This document shows, one piece after another, positions 17,870 through 26,676 of a stretch of DNA of 64,000 nt. The stretch comes from Solirubrobacteraceae bacterium. Its GTDB lineage: Bacteria > Actinomycetota > Thermoleophilia > Solirubrobacterales > Solirubrobacteraceae. A model generated the notes under the pieces. That model did no database searches. It had not been told where the DNA came from and saw nothing but the letters and a program-made list of their open reading frames with translations. Each line of letters opens with the position of its first letter. Position 1 is the first letter of the stretch. The DNA lies in contig JANWIP010000019.1 of assembly GCA_025449845.1 (NCBI GenBank), positions 1 to 64,000 on the forward strand, read 5' to 3'. The position numbers were made by a program, and so were the translations under genes.

Positions 17870-18040
17870 TCAGCGGCCGTACCAGCCTCGCCTGCCGCCG
17901 GCAGTAGGAGCGCCACCGACGAAGAAGCCGATCAGCCACAGCAGGATCGCCAAGATCAGCACATACCAGAGCACATGTGCGGCGAAGCCGAGGCCGCCGA
18001 ATAGGGCCAGGATGAGTACGAGGGCAATCAGGGCAATCAT
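17870..18040 (-). CDS. Small hydrophobic membrane protein (lmo0937-like)
   Basis: 56 codons starting MIALIALVLILALFGGLGF with a second helix VLWYVLILAILLWLIGFFVGG and a short basic end. Start ATG 18040 follows GGAGG at six bases, the best ribosome site in this stretch. Similar two-helix stress-associated proteins are common in actinobacteria. An overlapping longer frame (17739-18068) lacks such a signal at its start. Confidence 0.75.
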   Translation of the reverse strand: MIALIALVLILALFGGLGFAAHVLWYVLILAILLWLIGFFVGGAPTAGGRRGWYGR

Positions 18041-18163
18041 GGGTCTCCTCCATGTGATGGCGGTGCACTATTGCACTGCCTGTGGTGGAGATCTACCCGC
18101 CCTTCCTGCCCCCGAATCCTCCCATCTGCTGCGACCGGCGCTCTGCCGGCCGCAAATACTGCG

Positions 18164-18178
18164 CCCCCCCGGAGGGGG
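18164..18178 (-). terminator. GC hairpin after hup
   Basis: CCCCC, three-base loop, GGGGG just past the HU stop; a second small hairpin (CCGGC/GCCGG) lies at about 18135-18150. No T-run, so only weakly supported as a terminator. Confidence 0.3.
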
Positions 18179-18184
18179 ACTCAG

Positions 18185-18469
18185 CTATTTCTTCTTCGGG
18201 CTAACGCTCTGCTTCAAGCTCGCGCCGGCCGTGAACTTGGGGGCCTTTGAAGCCTTGATCTTGACCTTTTCGCCCGTGCGCGGATTGACACCCACGCGTG
18301 CCGCGCGCTTGACGACGGAGAACTTGCCAAAGCCCGTGATGGCGACCTCGTCGCCCTTCTTCAGGGTCTTGTTGATGACGAGGACGTATGAATCGACGGC
18401 CCGTCCGGCGTCGGCCCGCGTGAGGCCGCTCTCGGCGGCGACGGCGTCGACCAGTTCGCTCTTGTTCAT
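18185..18469 (-). CDS. hup: HU-family DNA-binding protein
   Basis: 94 residues. Histone-like nucleoid protein: MNKSELVDAVAAESGLTRADA, GFGKFSVVKRAARVGVNPRTGE (beta-arm with the DNA-intercalating NP), KIKASKAPKFTAGASLK and a short lysine-rich tail. AAGGAAG precedes the ATG. Monocistronic by appearance, between two hairpins. Confidence 0.95.
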   Translation of the reverse strand: MNKSELVDAVAAESGLTRADAGRAVDSYVLVINKTLKKGDEVAITGFGKFSVVKRAARVGVNPRTGEKVKIKASKAPKFTAGASLKQSVSPKKK

Positions 18470-18593
18470 CGATGCTTCCTTTCAGTAGAGAGGGTGAGGC
18501 GAGCGCGCAGAGTAGCGCGATTGTCGGAAAGACCGCTTGTCTGAGCGATACAGGCCTTCCGCTCCGCTCCCTGCTTGGGCGTCACGGGCCTCC

Positions 18594-18616
18594 GGGGGGC
18601 GCTCTCCTCGCCCCCC
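18594..18616 (-). terminator. Hairpin after the RmlD-like gene
   Basis: Perfect 8-bp stem GGGGGGCG / CGCCCCCC with a 7-base loop, 13 bases beyond the stop of the upstream minus-strand gene. Confidence 0.5.
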
Positions 18617-18628
18617 TTCCCCGGGTCT

Positions 18629-19618
18629 TTATATGGTGACGGCCTGGGCCGGATCGGCGCCCGAAAGCACGCCGCGCAACTGGCTGCGCATCAGGTGATG
18701 GCCCGTGCGCGCATCCACCGCATGGCGGCCTAGAACGAAGCTCGACTTATCGTCGCTGAGCGCCGTATTGGAAGGCATCGCCAAGTGCGGGTCCTCGCCG
18801 CAGGCCTCCAAGAAGCCTGCCGTGGTGCCGTCGCGCACCAGCGCCGGATCGCAGTCAAAGGAGCGCGCCAGCAGGCGCAGATACTCACGGCGGTTCAGCG
18901 AATCGGGGCCCGCTGTGTTGTAGACGCCCGCGCAGTCCTGGGCGATCAGCTCGCATACGCGCTGCGCGTAGTCCCACACATACGTCGGCGAGCGGTAGCC
19001 ATCGGCTGGCGCCGGCAGCGATTGGTCGTGGCGCATGCGGTCCACCAGGCGCAGCGGCAGGCTGCTGTGCGTCCACACGTGCTCTGAGAGCTCCCCCGAG
19101 CCCTGCGGGCGGGCCAGGTTCACGCCGTAGATTCCCGCGGGCCGCGTTATCAGCCAGGTGCCGTTGTAGTCCTGCGCTGCCAGCTCGCACGCCTGCCGCG
19201 AGCGGCCCCAGGCGTTGATCGGTTCCGGCGGATCGTCCTCGCTCCAGCGCTGATGCGGCGGCAGCATGCCGCTGAAGACCCAATCGCAGGACACCAGCAC
19301 GTAGTGCGCGCGCACCGTGCGCGCGGCGGCCAGCGTGTGCACCGTTCCCACTTGCGCCATCTGCGCCGCATAGGGCTCGCGCTCAAGGCGCGTGGGCTGC
19401 ACGCTGCCTGCCGCATGCACCACCACGTCCGGCTCGAAGGCCATTGCCGCCTCCACGCAAGCGTGTCGATCGGCCATATCTAGTCCTTGTGTCTGGGCGC
19501 CAGTGATGTCTACGGGGGTGTCGCGCCATGTGCCCAACACCTCCCAACTCTGCTGTACAGCGGCGGCCGCGAGGTTGGAGCCGACCAGTCCACTTACGCC
19601 AGTGATGAGAAGTCGCAT
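18629..19618 (-). CDS. RmlD-like extended SDR lacking the YxxxK pair
   Basis: 329 residues resembling dTDP-4-dehydrorhamnose reductase. Nucleotide loop TGVSGLVGSNLA at the N-terminus, VVVHAAG, SCDWVFSG, RPAGIYG and YVWDYAQRV. In the family a catalytic YGRTK follows an N-W/A segment; here the corresponding site reads INAWGRSRQACE, so Tyr is Trp and Lys is Arg. It may therefore be a non-reducing binder or use another mechanism. The start at 19618 is preceded by a palindrome (19632-19650). Confidence 0.75.
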   Translation of the reverse strand: MRLLITGVSGLVGSNLAAAAVQQSWEVLGTWRDTPVDITGAQTQGLDMADRHACVEAAMAFEPDVVVHAAGSVQPTRLEREPYAAQMAQVGTVHTLAAARTVRAHYVLVSCDWVFSGMLPPHQRWSEDDPPEPINAWGRSRQACELAAQDYNGTWLITRPAGIYGVNLARPQGSGELSEHVWTHSSLPLRLVDRMRHDQSLPAPADGYRSPTYVWDYAQRVCELIAQDCAGVYNTAGPDSLNRREYLRLLARSFDCDPALVRDGTTAGFLEACGEDPHLAMPSNTALSDDKSSFVLGRHAVDARTGHHLMRSQLRGVLSGADPAQAVTI

Positions 19619-19631
19619 GTGAATCTAGCTA

Positions 19632-19650
19632 TCAAGCGTACCACGCTTGA
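19632..19650. promoter_or_regulatory. Operator-like palindrome upstream of the RmlD-like gene
   Basis: Arms TCAAGCGT and ACGCTTGA with a three-base spacer, 13 bases upstream of the start codon. Position fits a repressor site over the transcription start. No regulator gene is adjacent. Confidence 0.5.
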
Positions 19651-19789
19651 CGATTTCGTAAACAAAGAGATACGTATTATCACACCATCGATAGTGGAGG
19701 GCGCCGTATCGGCTAACCAGCGCGGCAGGGGGGGACCTCAAAACGAGGCCGCGGGGGCGGGCTCCCAGCGGCGCTGGGGGAAGGGATGC

Positions 19790-20788
19790 TCAGCCGCTGC
19801 TGGTGCCGTAGCGCGCGGGAGTGATCGGCGCGTGGATCAGGCCGTTGTGCAGCATCCACGCCGAAAGCCCTTCGATCCTCGCCGCGCGCAGCGTGCCGAA
19901 AGGCACCTTGCCCTGTTCGCTGAACAGCGGCATGTACGCCGCCAGCGACGCGTTCGTGAACCTGCCATCCAGCCCTGGATTGAGGCGCAAGAGGTCTTCC
20001 ACGCTCTGCGCCGGCGCGCGCAAGGTGTCTTCGTATCCCTGCTTCGTGGCTGTCACGAAAGCCTTGACCAAGGCGGGATTGGAGGCGATCAGCCGCTGCG
20101 TGGCGAAGGCCACCAGCCCCGGATAGCCCGGACCGCCGTATTCGTCGAGCCGGAAAGGCGTGATCGGATGGCCTTGCACCTGTAGCTGCACGCCGTCTGC
20201 CGGCACGAACCCCGTGAAGGCCGCGATGCGCCCCGAGAGCAGCGCCTGCGCGCCGTCGAAGCCCACCGTCACCACGTGCACCTTGCGCGGATCGCCGCCC
20301 GCCGCGCGCACCTCGGTTTCGAGCACCACGCGATCGGAGGGCACGCCCGTGATCCCTACCGTGCGGCCTTGCAGCTGTGCTGGTGAGTGCAGGCCCTCCG
20401 AGCGCAGCGCAATCAGGCCGCCTAGCGGCCGCTGCGCGATCGCCATCACCGCCTGCGCATCGCCGCCGCGATCGATCTGCGTCGCCACATCGCTGCCGTC
20501 CGCCAGCCCAAACTGCGCCCGCCCGCCGTCTACCAGGCTGAGCGGGTCCTGCGTGGCCCCCGGCGTCACCACGTGCAGCTCGATCCCATGCGCGCCGTAG
20601 TAGCCGGCGGCCAGCGCGCGATAGATCCCTGCATGCACCGCGTTGGGCACGAAATCGAGCACCAGCGTGGCCTGGGTTGGTTTTTTGGAGGGGGATGGGT
20701 CGGTCGCTGCGCTCCCGCCGCAGGCCGCGAGGAGTAGAGCGCAGAGCAGCGCTAGCGCGCAGGCCGCGGCGGTTCGGGCACGGTGCAT
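19790..20788 (-). CDS. Lipoprotein solute-binding protein, NMT1/THI5-like
   Basis: 332 residues with lipoprotein signal and lipobox LLLAACGG. Domain start ATLVLDFVPNAVHAGIYRALAAGYY is the hallmark of NMT1/ThiY-type binding proteins for pyrimidine, sulfonate or similar ligands; GGRAQFGLADGSDVATQ, GRTVGITGVPSDRVVLE follow. No permease or ATPase gene adjoins it, so it is an orphan receptor here. It follows the aldolase-like gene by 12 bases and is probably in its operon. Confidence 0.85.
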   Translation of the reverse strand: MHRARTAAACALALLCALLLAACGGSAATDPSPSKKPTQATLVLDFVPNAVHAGIYRALAAGYYGAHGIELHVVTPGATQDPLSLVDGGRAQFGLADGSDVATQIDRGGDAQAVMAIAQRPLGGLIALRSEGLHSPAQLQGRTVGITGVPSDRVVLETEVRAAGGDPRKVHVVTVGFDGAQALLSGRIAAFTGFVPADGVQLQVQGHPITPFRLDEYGGPGYPGLVAFATQRLIASNPALVKAFVTATKQGYEDTLRAPAQSVEDLLRLNPGLDGRFTNASLAAYMPLFSEQGKVPFGTLRAARIEGLSAWMLHNGLIHAPITPARYGTSSG

Positions 20789-20800
20789 GCGGGGTGAATA

Positions 20801-21517
20801 TCAGTTGCTGTCTCCGAAGCGCAGTCTCAGCCACTCCCAGGCGTGCTGTGACTCGGCCTCATAGTGGCGTGCCCGCAGCACCGCCTCGCTGTCGGTCAAG
20901 GCGCGTGCGCGGCGGGCGTGCTCGGCGACTCTTGAGCGCTCCTCCAGATACCAGGCCCGCACCACCGCTTCGGGCAGCTCCGCCGCTGTGCAAACGGCAC
21001 CGTTGGCGTGCAGCAGCAGGCAGTCATACGCGCCCAGGTCGCCCGCGGCCGCGCGTCCGGCCTCGGTCGAGGCCACCAGCTGGGGCTCGTGGTGGAACGT
21101 CACCACACCGCTGAGGCCGCCCAGCCCGTGCACCAGCGGCGGCACCTCGCCGCGGCTTGCCCACACCTCTGCCGCCTGCGAATGCGTGCGGCAGATCGCG
21201 CCTACGTCATGGCACGCGCTGTAGATCGCCGCGTGCAGCGGGGCCTCCGGCGGGCACAGCGCCTTCTCGCCGCCCATCACCCGACCGGCCAGGTCGAGAT
21301 GGATGATGTCTTTGGGCTTAACTTGCAACAGCGGCGTCGAGGGCGTTAAGAGGAAACCGCCCTCGGGTCTGCGTGTAGAGACGTGACCAAACGCCTCTAC
21401 CAGGCCGGCGCGGGCTATCAAGCGCGCAGCGTAGGCCACCTGCTGGGTTAGATCGGGATCATGATGGGCCCGGCTCGCCGGCCTTCGGCCGGCTGCGCCA
21501 CCCTCAAAGTCGCTCAT
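20801..21517 (-). CDS. Class II aldolase/adducin-family protein with altered zinc site
   Basis: 238 residues, GGGAGG before the start. AGLVEAFGHVSTR, LLTPSTPL, PPEAPLHAAIY, AICRTHSQAAEVW and LLLHANGAV follow the FucA/AraD layout. In active enzymes zinc is held by HxH in HTHS and by His of NHG. Here the first is Arg (RTHS) and the NHG position reads ANG, with a His shifted upstream. So classic zinc aldolase activity is doubtful. Upstream neighbour of the binding-protein gene. Confidence 0.75.
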   Translation of the reverse strand: MSDFEGGAAGRRPASRAHHDPDLTQQVAYAARLIARAGLVEAFGHVSTRRPEGGFLLTPSTPLLQVKPKDIIHLDLAGRVMGGEKALCPPEAPLHAAIYSACHDVGAICRTHSQAAEVWASRGEVPPLVHGLGGLSGVVTFHHEPQLVASTEAGRAAAGDLGAYDCLLLHANGAVCTAAELPEAVVRAWYLEERSRVAEHARRARALTDSEAVLRARHYEAESQHAWEWLRLRFGDSN

Positions 21518-21632
21518 GGCATCAACCTCCCATGGTTGCCATGTGGGTTGAGCTTACTATACGTCGGCAGCCGTCGCAGACAAGAGGAAACTTTGCGGCA
21601 AAGCCCGCGATAGGCGCGAGTAGACTCCTGCA

Positions 21633-23240
21633 ATGGCCACAACTCCCGCCGCTGCGGGCAGCCAGCAGCAGCATCGAACGCTGTCAGGCGAACCCGTGCG
21701 CGAGCTCTACACCGCCGCTGACTTGCCGCCCGAGGAGACCATCGGGCGGCCCGGCGAGTACCCCTTCACGCGCGGCGTCTACGAGTCGATGTATCGCGGG
21801 CGCCTCTGGACGATGCGCCAGTTCGCCGGCTTTGGCACCAGCGAGGAGACCAACGAACGCTTCCGTTATCTGCTCGACCACGGCCAGACAGGTCTCTCCA
21901 CTGCTTTTGACATGCCTTCGCTGATGGGCCACGACTCCGACCATGCCCGCGCGCTTGGTGAGGTCGGCCGCGAGGGCGTCGCCATCGACACGCTCGATGA
22001 CATGCTCACGCTCTTCGACGGCATCGACCTGGGGGAGGTCTCGGTGTCGATGACCATCAACGCTCCCGCCGCGATCATGCTGGCCTTCTACGTGGCCGCC
22101 GCCGAGGCCAATGGCATCGGGCCCGAGCGCCTCGCCGGCACGATCCAGGCCGACATCCTCAAGGAGTACATCGCCCAGAAGGAGTGGTGCTTCCCGATCG
22201 ACCCCGCCATGCGGCTCTGCGGCGACATGATCGAGTGGTGCACCTTGCGCATGCCGCGCTGGCATCCCATCTCGATCTCCGGCTACCACATCCGCGAGGC
22301 CGGCTCCACCGCGCAGCAGGAGCTGGCCTTCACGCTCAAGGACGGTCTCACCTACGTCGAGCAGGCGATCGAGCGAGGACTCGACGTCGACGATTTCGCG
22401 CCGCGCCTCTCCTTCTTCTTTAACGCCCAGGTCGACTTCTTCGAGGAGATCGCCAAGTACCGCGCCGCACGGCGCATCTGGGCGCGCGAGATGAAGGAGA
22501 CCTACGGCGCCAAGAACCCGCGCTCGTGGCTGATGCGCTTTCACTGCCAGACTGCCGGTGTCTCGCTCACCGCACAGCAGCCGCTCAACAACATCGTGCG
22601 CACCGCCATCGAGGCGCTTGCCGGCGTGCTCGGCGGCGCGCAGTCGCTGCACACCAACAGCTACGACGAGGCGCTCGCGCTGCCTACCGAGGAGGCCGTC
22701 AGGGTCGCCTTGCGCACACAGCAGGTGATCGCGCATGAGACCGGCGTCACCAACACCGTCGATCCGCTCGGCGGCAGCTACTTCGTGGAGGCCCAGACCG
22801 ATGAGATGGAGCAGCGCTGCTACGAGTATTTCGCCAAGATCGACGAGCTAGGGGGGATGGTGGAGGCCGTCAAGCGCAACTTCCCTCAGCGCGAGATCGC
22901 CGATGCTGCCTTTGAGTTGCAGCTGGAGATCGACGCGGGCGAGCGCATCGTCGTCGGCGTCAATCGCTTCCAGCAGCAGGACGAGCTGCCGATCCCCACG
23001 CTGCGCGTCGATCCCGCGCTTGAGCGCAAGCAGCTCGACCGCCTGCAGGGCGTGCGCGCGCTGCGCGACGGCGCTCAGGTCGAGCGAGCCTTGGCGGGGC
23101 TACGCGAGCAGGCCGCCAAAGAGGACGCCAATCTGATGGAGCCGCTGCTTGACTGCGCCCGCGCGCACGCCTCCGAGGGCGAGATCGTCGAGTCGCTTCA
23201 GCGCGTCTTCGGTGACTACACCGAGACGCCCGTCTTCTAG
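21633..23240 (+). CDS. Acyl-CoA mutase large subunit, isobutyryl-CoA-mutase type (B12-dependent)
   Basis: 535-residue catalytic subunit of the methylmalonyl-CoA mutase superfamily without the C-terminal cobalamin domain. TIM-barrel motifs [75 protein letters not shown] end. Diagnostic residues: Phe in MRQFAGF (Tyr in methylmalonyl-CoA mutase, Ile in 2-hydroxyisobutyryl-CoA mutase), Ala in STAFDMP (Asp in the latter), Gln in EYIAQKEW (Arg in methylmalonyl-CoA mutase). These point to isobutyryl/n-butyryl-CoA or a related substrate. The small B12-binding subunit is not in the window. Confidence 0.88.
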   Translation: MATTPAAAGSQQQHRTLSGEPVRELYTAADLPPEETIGRPGEYPFTRGVYESMYRGRLWTMRQFAGFGTSEETNERFRYLLDHGQTGLSTAFDMPSLMGHDSDHARALGEVGREGVAIDTLDDMLTLFDGIDLGEVSVSMTINAPAAIMLAFYVAAAEANGIGPERLAGTIQADILKEYIAQKEWCFPIDPAMRLCGDMIEWCTLRMPRWHPISISGYHIREAGSTAQQELAFTLKDGLTYVEQAIERGLDVDDFAPRLSFFFNAQVDFFEEIAKYRAARRIWAREMKETYGAKNPRSWLMRFHCQTAGVSLTAQQPLNNIVRTAIEALAGVLGGAQSLHTNSYDEALALPTEEAVRVALRTQQVIAHETGVTNTVDPLGGSYFVEAQTDEMEQRCYEYFAKIDELGGMVEAVKRNFPQREIADAAFELQLEIDAGERIVVGVNRFQQQDELPIPTLRVDPALERKQLDRLQGVRALRDGAQVERALAGLREQAAKEDANLMEPLLDCARAHASEGEIVESLQRVFGDYTETPVF

Positions 23241-23385
23241 GGTTTCGCGGCCCGCTGCGTTAGCACCTCACGGCCTGTTGCCTCCTGCCGCCTAGCCTCC
23301 TGCTCGTGGCACGATGCCCCACCCCTCAAAAAATAATCGCCTCATTCCACCGCGCGCCTCGCTACCCTCGCAACTTCCTCCGATC

Positions 23386-25269
23386 ATGAATGTTTCCTCA
23401 CGCATGCGCCGGTTCTTCACCTGGTGGAACGCCCTTGCGCTATCTGCGGCCCTCGCGGCTGCTGGTTTTGGCGGCTCGCCGATCGTTGCTAGCCACGCCT
23501 CCTCGGCGCCTCCCTCCAGTCCGCGCTGTATGCCTTCGACGCTCAATCGCTCCGACATCCTGCCCGGCACTCCCCTGCAGGTCGCGCCGCTGCCCGAATC
23601 GCTCGATGCCTCGCCGCGCGCGCAGATCAGCCTGCTCGGCGCCACCCCCGCGCAGCTCACTCATGTGCTGGTCTCGGGCTCGAGCTCCGGCTTGCACTCC
23701 GGGAGCCTGCGCTCTTACTCACAGGGCGATGGCGCCAGCTTCGTGCCTGCCAAGCCTTTCACGGCCGGCGAGATCGTCACCGTGCATGTGACCGTCGCGG
23801 GGCGTGCTGTCTCCTACCGCTTCACCGTCGCCCACACCGACCCCATCAAGTACGTCGCCCCTGCCGGCGCCGCCGCCACGCTGAAGCCGAGCGAAGTGCA
23901 GCGCTATCACTCGCGTCCCGAACTGCAGCCGCCTGCGCTGGCTGTCACCACGCACGCTTCGCCTGCCACGGCGCCCGGCTACATCATGTCCACGCCTTAC
24001 TCCGGCCCTGGCCAGGATGGGCCCTTGATCTTCGATAACTCTGGGCAGGTGGTCTGGTTCGATCCAATGCCCCACGGTGCCGAGGCCACCAACTTGCAGG
24101 CGCAGCAGCTCGGCGGCAGGCCGGTGCTCACCTGGTGGCAGGGCTACATCCCGGAGCAGGGCTTTGGCGAGGGGGTGGAGAGCATCGCCGACAGCTCCTA
24201 CCACCTCTCGCACGTCTACGCCGGCAATGGCTATTGGGCGGATCTGCACGACTTCCGCATCACTGCGCAGGGGACCGCTCTGCTGACCGTCTTCGATCCC
24301 CTCCGCTGCGATCTCTCCTCTGCCGGGGGTTCGCGCTCGGCGGCCGTCACCGACGGGGTGCTGCAGGAAGTGGACCTCGCCACGGGCCTCGTGCGGCGCG
24401 AGTGGCACTCGATCGATCACGTCGCCATGAGCGACTCCTATGCCTCGGCCCATTCCGCTTCCTATGAATGGCCTTTTGACTACTTCCACATCAACTCCAT
24501 CGACCTGCACGCCGATGGCAGCATCCTCATCAGCGCCCGCAACACCTCCACGCTCTATGAGCTCGATGGCCACAGCGGCCAGATCGTCGAGCGTATTGGC
24601 GGCAAGCACAGCACCGTCAAGCTCGGCCATGGGGCCGAAACCGCCTATCAGCATGACGCCACGCTGCAGCCCAACGGGCAGATCAGCGTCTTTGACAACG
24701 GCGCCGTGCCCAAGGTGCACCCGCAGTCGCGCGGCGTCCTCCTGGCCGTCAATCCGCAGAGCGGCACCGACACCCTCATCGCCCAGTTCACCCATCCCCA
24801 GCCGCTCTCCTCCGGCTCGCAGGGCAACATCCAGGGGCTGCCCGGCGGCGACTACTTCGTCGGCTGGGGGCCCGTGTCCTACTTCTCGGAGTTCTCGCCT
24901 TCGGGGCAGCTGCTGTTTGACGTCCACATGCCCAGTCCCGACCAGTCCTATCGCGGCTACCGCTTCCCTTGGGTCGGCACTCCCACCGAAGCGCCCGCGA
25001 TCGCCGCTGCCACCACCTCCGCCACTAGCCAGGCCGGTGCTTCCGGTGCCCTCACTACCGTCTATGCCAGCTGGAATGGGGCCACGCAGGTGGCCTCCTG
25101 GCGTGTGCTCGCGGGGGCATCCTCGCATGTGCTGGCCGCCGTCGCGGCAGCACCGCGCGGTGGCTTTGAGACCGCCATACCCACGCCGGGCGCGCAGGCC
25201 TACGTTGCCGTGCAGGCGCTCGATGCATCTGGTGCCGTGCTCGGCACCTCGCGCACCATCAAGGGGTGA
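23386..25269 (+). CDS. Secreted arylsulfotransferase-like protein (ASST family)
   Basis: About 627 residues from ATG 23386; the frame is open from 23314 and the start is uncertain because no ribosome site is visible. Signal-anchor region WWNALALSAALAAAGFGG. Central beta-propeller: YSGPGQDGPLIFDNSGQVVWF, WADLHDFRITAQGTALLTVFDP, DYFHINSIDLHADGSILISARNTSTLYELD, YQHDATLQPNGQISVFDNG, the pattern of the Arylsulfotran_2 group. His residues of HDF and QHDA match the propeller's catalytic histidines in family members. A C-terminal fibronectin-like module follows. Substrate not deducible. Confidence 0.8.
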   Translation: MNVSSRMRRFFTWWNALALSAALAAAGFGGSPIVASHASSAPPSSPRCMPSTLNRSDILPGTPLQVAPLPESLDASPRAQISLLGATPAQLTHVLVSGSSSGLHSGSLRSYSQGDGASFVPAKPFTAGEIVTVHVTVAGRAVSYRFTVAHTDPIKYVAPAGAAATLKPSEVQRYHSRPELQPPALAVTTHASPATAPGYIMSTPYSGPGQDGPLIFDNSGQVVWFDPMPHGAEATNLQAQQLGGRPVLTWWQGYIPEQGFGEGVESIADSSYHLSHVYAGNGYWADLHDFRITAQGTALLTVFDPLRCDLSSAGGSRSAAVTDGVLQEVDLATGLVRREWHSIDHVAMSDSYASAHSASYEWPFDYFHINSIDLHADGSILISARNTSTLYELDGHSGQIVERIGGKHSTVKLGHGAETAYQHDATLQPNGQISVFDNGAVPKVHPQSRGVLLAVNPQSGTDTLIAQFTHPQPLSSGSQGNIQGLPGGDYFVGWGPVSYFSEFSPSGQLLFDVHMPSPDQSYRGYRFPWVGTPTEAPAIAAATTSATSQAGASGALTTVYASWNGATQVASWRVLAGASSHVLAAVAAAPRGGFETAIPTPGAQAYVAVQALDASGAVLGTSRTIKG

Positions 25270-25378
25270 TCCACGCGGCCTCCCGCTCCGTAGAACTGTG
25301 CAGAGTAGTAAGCAGATCCCCCGGATAGGTCCGTCCGCAGGCGTGGGTAGCTTGAGGGGTGATCTTCAGGAGGTTGCG

Positions 25379-25924
25379 ATGCTTTCAAATGCCCACATCC
25401 ACACCAACAGCACAGCGCCTCCGCTGATCGCCACGATCGGCGTTGGCTACAACGGCTCCAGCCGCAGCGCCCAGGCGCTTGCCGTTGGCCGCGAGCTGGC
25501 GGCTGCCCACGGGGCTCGCATTCGCGTCATGGAGGTGGTCTGCCCACCTCGCGCTGTCTACGCTCCGCGTGCAGCTTTTGATGCTGCTCTCGAGTTGGGC
25601 GTCTGCGTGGATCAGCTGCTGCGTCAAGCGCGCGAGCGCCTGGCGAAACTCGATGGCGTCGATAGCTGTGCGGTCTATGGCATCGCCGTAGACGAGCTGG
25701 CCGCCTTCGGTGAGGAAGTCGATCTGCTGGTGGTCGGCGGCAGCCACGGCGGTGCACGCCACCCGCATATGCGGGCCAGCACCTCCGAGTACCTCCAGCG
25801 CCATGCGCCTTGCCAGGTGCTCGTGGTGACGCGTGCGCGACCTACCTGTGCGGGGCTGGGTGCGGTCGCTGTGGGCGGCGGCTCTTGGCGCTCATTGCGC
25901 AGGGCACAGTTGTGTGCACGGTGA
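25379..25924 (+). CDS. Universal stress protein (UspA) domain protein
   Basis: 181 residues from ATG 25379 with CAGGAGG six bases before it. LIATIGVGYNGSSRSAQALAVGREL at the N-terminus and VDLLVVGGSHGG...MRASTSEYLQRHAPCQVLVV near the end give the G-x2-G-x9-G(S/T)-like nucleotide loop. A 15-25 residue tail runs beyond the fold and its DNA overlaps 83 bases of the convergent gene. Confidence 0.8.
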   Translation: MLSNAHIHTNSTAPPLIATIGVGYNGSSRSAQALAVGRELAAAHGARIRVMEVVCPPRAVYAPRAAFDAALELGVCVDQLLRQARERLAKLDGVDSCAVYGIAVDELAAFGEEVDLLVVGGSHGGARHPHMRASTSEYLQRHAPCQVLVVTRARPTCAGLGAVAVGGGSWRSLRRAQLCAR

Positions 25925-26654
25925 CGTGGGTGCCGTCTTCGAAGCTGAAATCACCCGCGAAGGGATAGCCGCCGCGCGGGCACTTCGCGGGGGTGGTGAC
26001 GCCGCGCGGGCGGAAGTATTCGAGTTCGCCGTTCACTTCACGTTCATAGATCAGGTCCTTCGGCCCGAAGGTCGACTGGAACTGCACCACCGACACGTTG
26101 GGGCCGCCGGGCAGGCTCGGTACGAGCGGCACCTGCGTATTGATGCGGCCACTGAAGGGCATGCTGTCCTCCAGTAGCTGACCTGGGAAGACAAGGTCGG
26201 CGAATACCGGCGTCAAGCCTTCGGCGAAGAACAGGATCGTGAGGTGTTCTCCTTCAGAGGTCCCTCGATAGGCATGTATGGTGGCCTGCTCCTGCACCGT
26301 CTTTGGTCCGTAGGGGACCTCCGCGAGGGCCGCGCCAAATCCGACCTCCGAGTTGGCTGGACAGCCTCGGGGGCCATGCGCGTAGAGGTAGATCGGTTCG
26401 CATATGGCCGTGCCGAGCGTATTGCGCGCCAGACCGATGCCGCCGGGCAGGTGCAGATCGACGCCTTGCAGCGGTGAAGGGACCTGCCCATCGGTGCTTG
26501 AGATGTCAAAGCCGAAGGTGATGGTCGTGCTCACCTCGGGCTGATTGGGGCTGAAGTTGGCGAACAGATTGACCTTCTGCGCCGCCTGCCCGCTCGCCGT
26601 CAGCGTCAGGCTCGCACAGAGCGCCAGTGCAAGGACCGATATTCCTCGCCGCAT
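25842..26654 (-). CDS. Secreted protein of unknown function
   Basis: 270 residues from ATG 26654. Signal peptide ISVLALALCASLTLTASGQA, mature protein starts QKVNLFANFSPNQPEVSTTITFGFDIS; contains GVDLHLPGGIGLARNTLGTAIC and CPANSEVGFGAA, a two-cysteine pattern (CEP...CPANSEVG) that also recurs in the 949-residue protein at 55881-58721 (CxxxS..G(V) segments). Probably part of the order's exported repertoire. Its 3' end overlaps the Usp gene. Confidence 0.7.
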   Translation of the reverse strand: MRRGISVLALALCASLTLTASGQAAQKVNLFANFSPNQPEVSTTITFGFDISSTDGQVPSPLQGVDLHLPGGIGLARNTLGTAICEPIYLYAHGPRGCPANSEVGFGAALAEVPYGPKTVQEQATIHAYRGTSEGEHLTILFFAEGLTPVFADLVFPGQLLEDSMPFSGRINTQVPLVPSLPGGPNVSVVQFQSTFGPKDLIYEREVNGELEYFRPRGVTTPAKCPRGGYPFAGDFSFEDGTHVTVHTTVPCAMSAKSRRPQRPHPAPHR

Positions 26655-26676
26655 TGTCAGGCGCCCTTGGACACCT

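Noticed and set aside
24440-25378. Upstream extension of the Usp frame inside the arylsulfotransferase gene
   Set aside because: It is a plus-one shadow of the propeller gene; ATG 25379 has a strong ribosome site.
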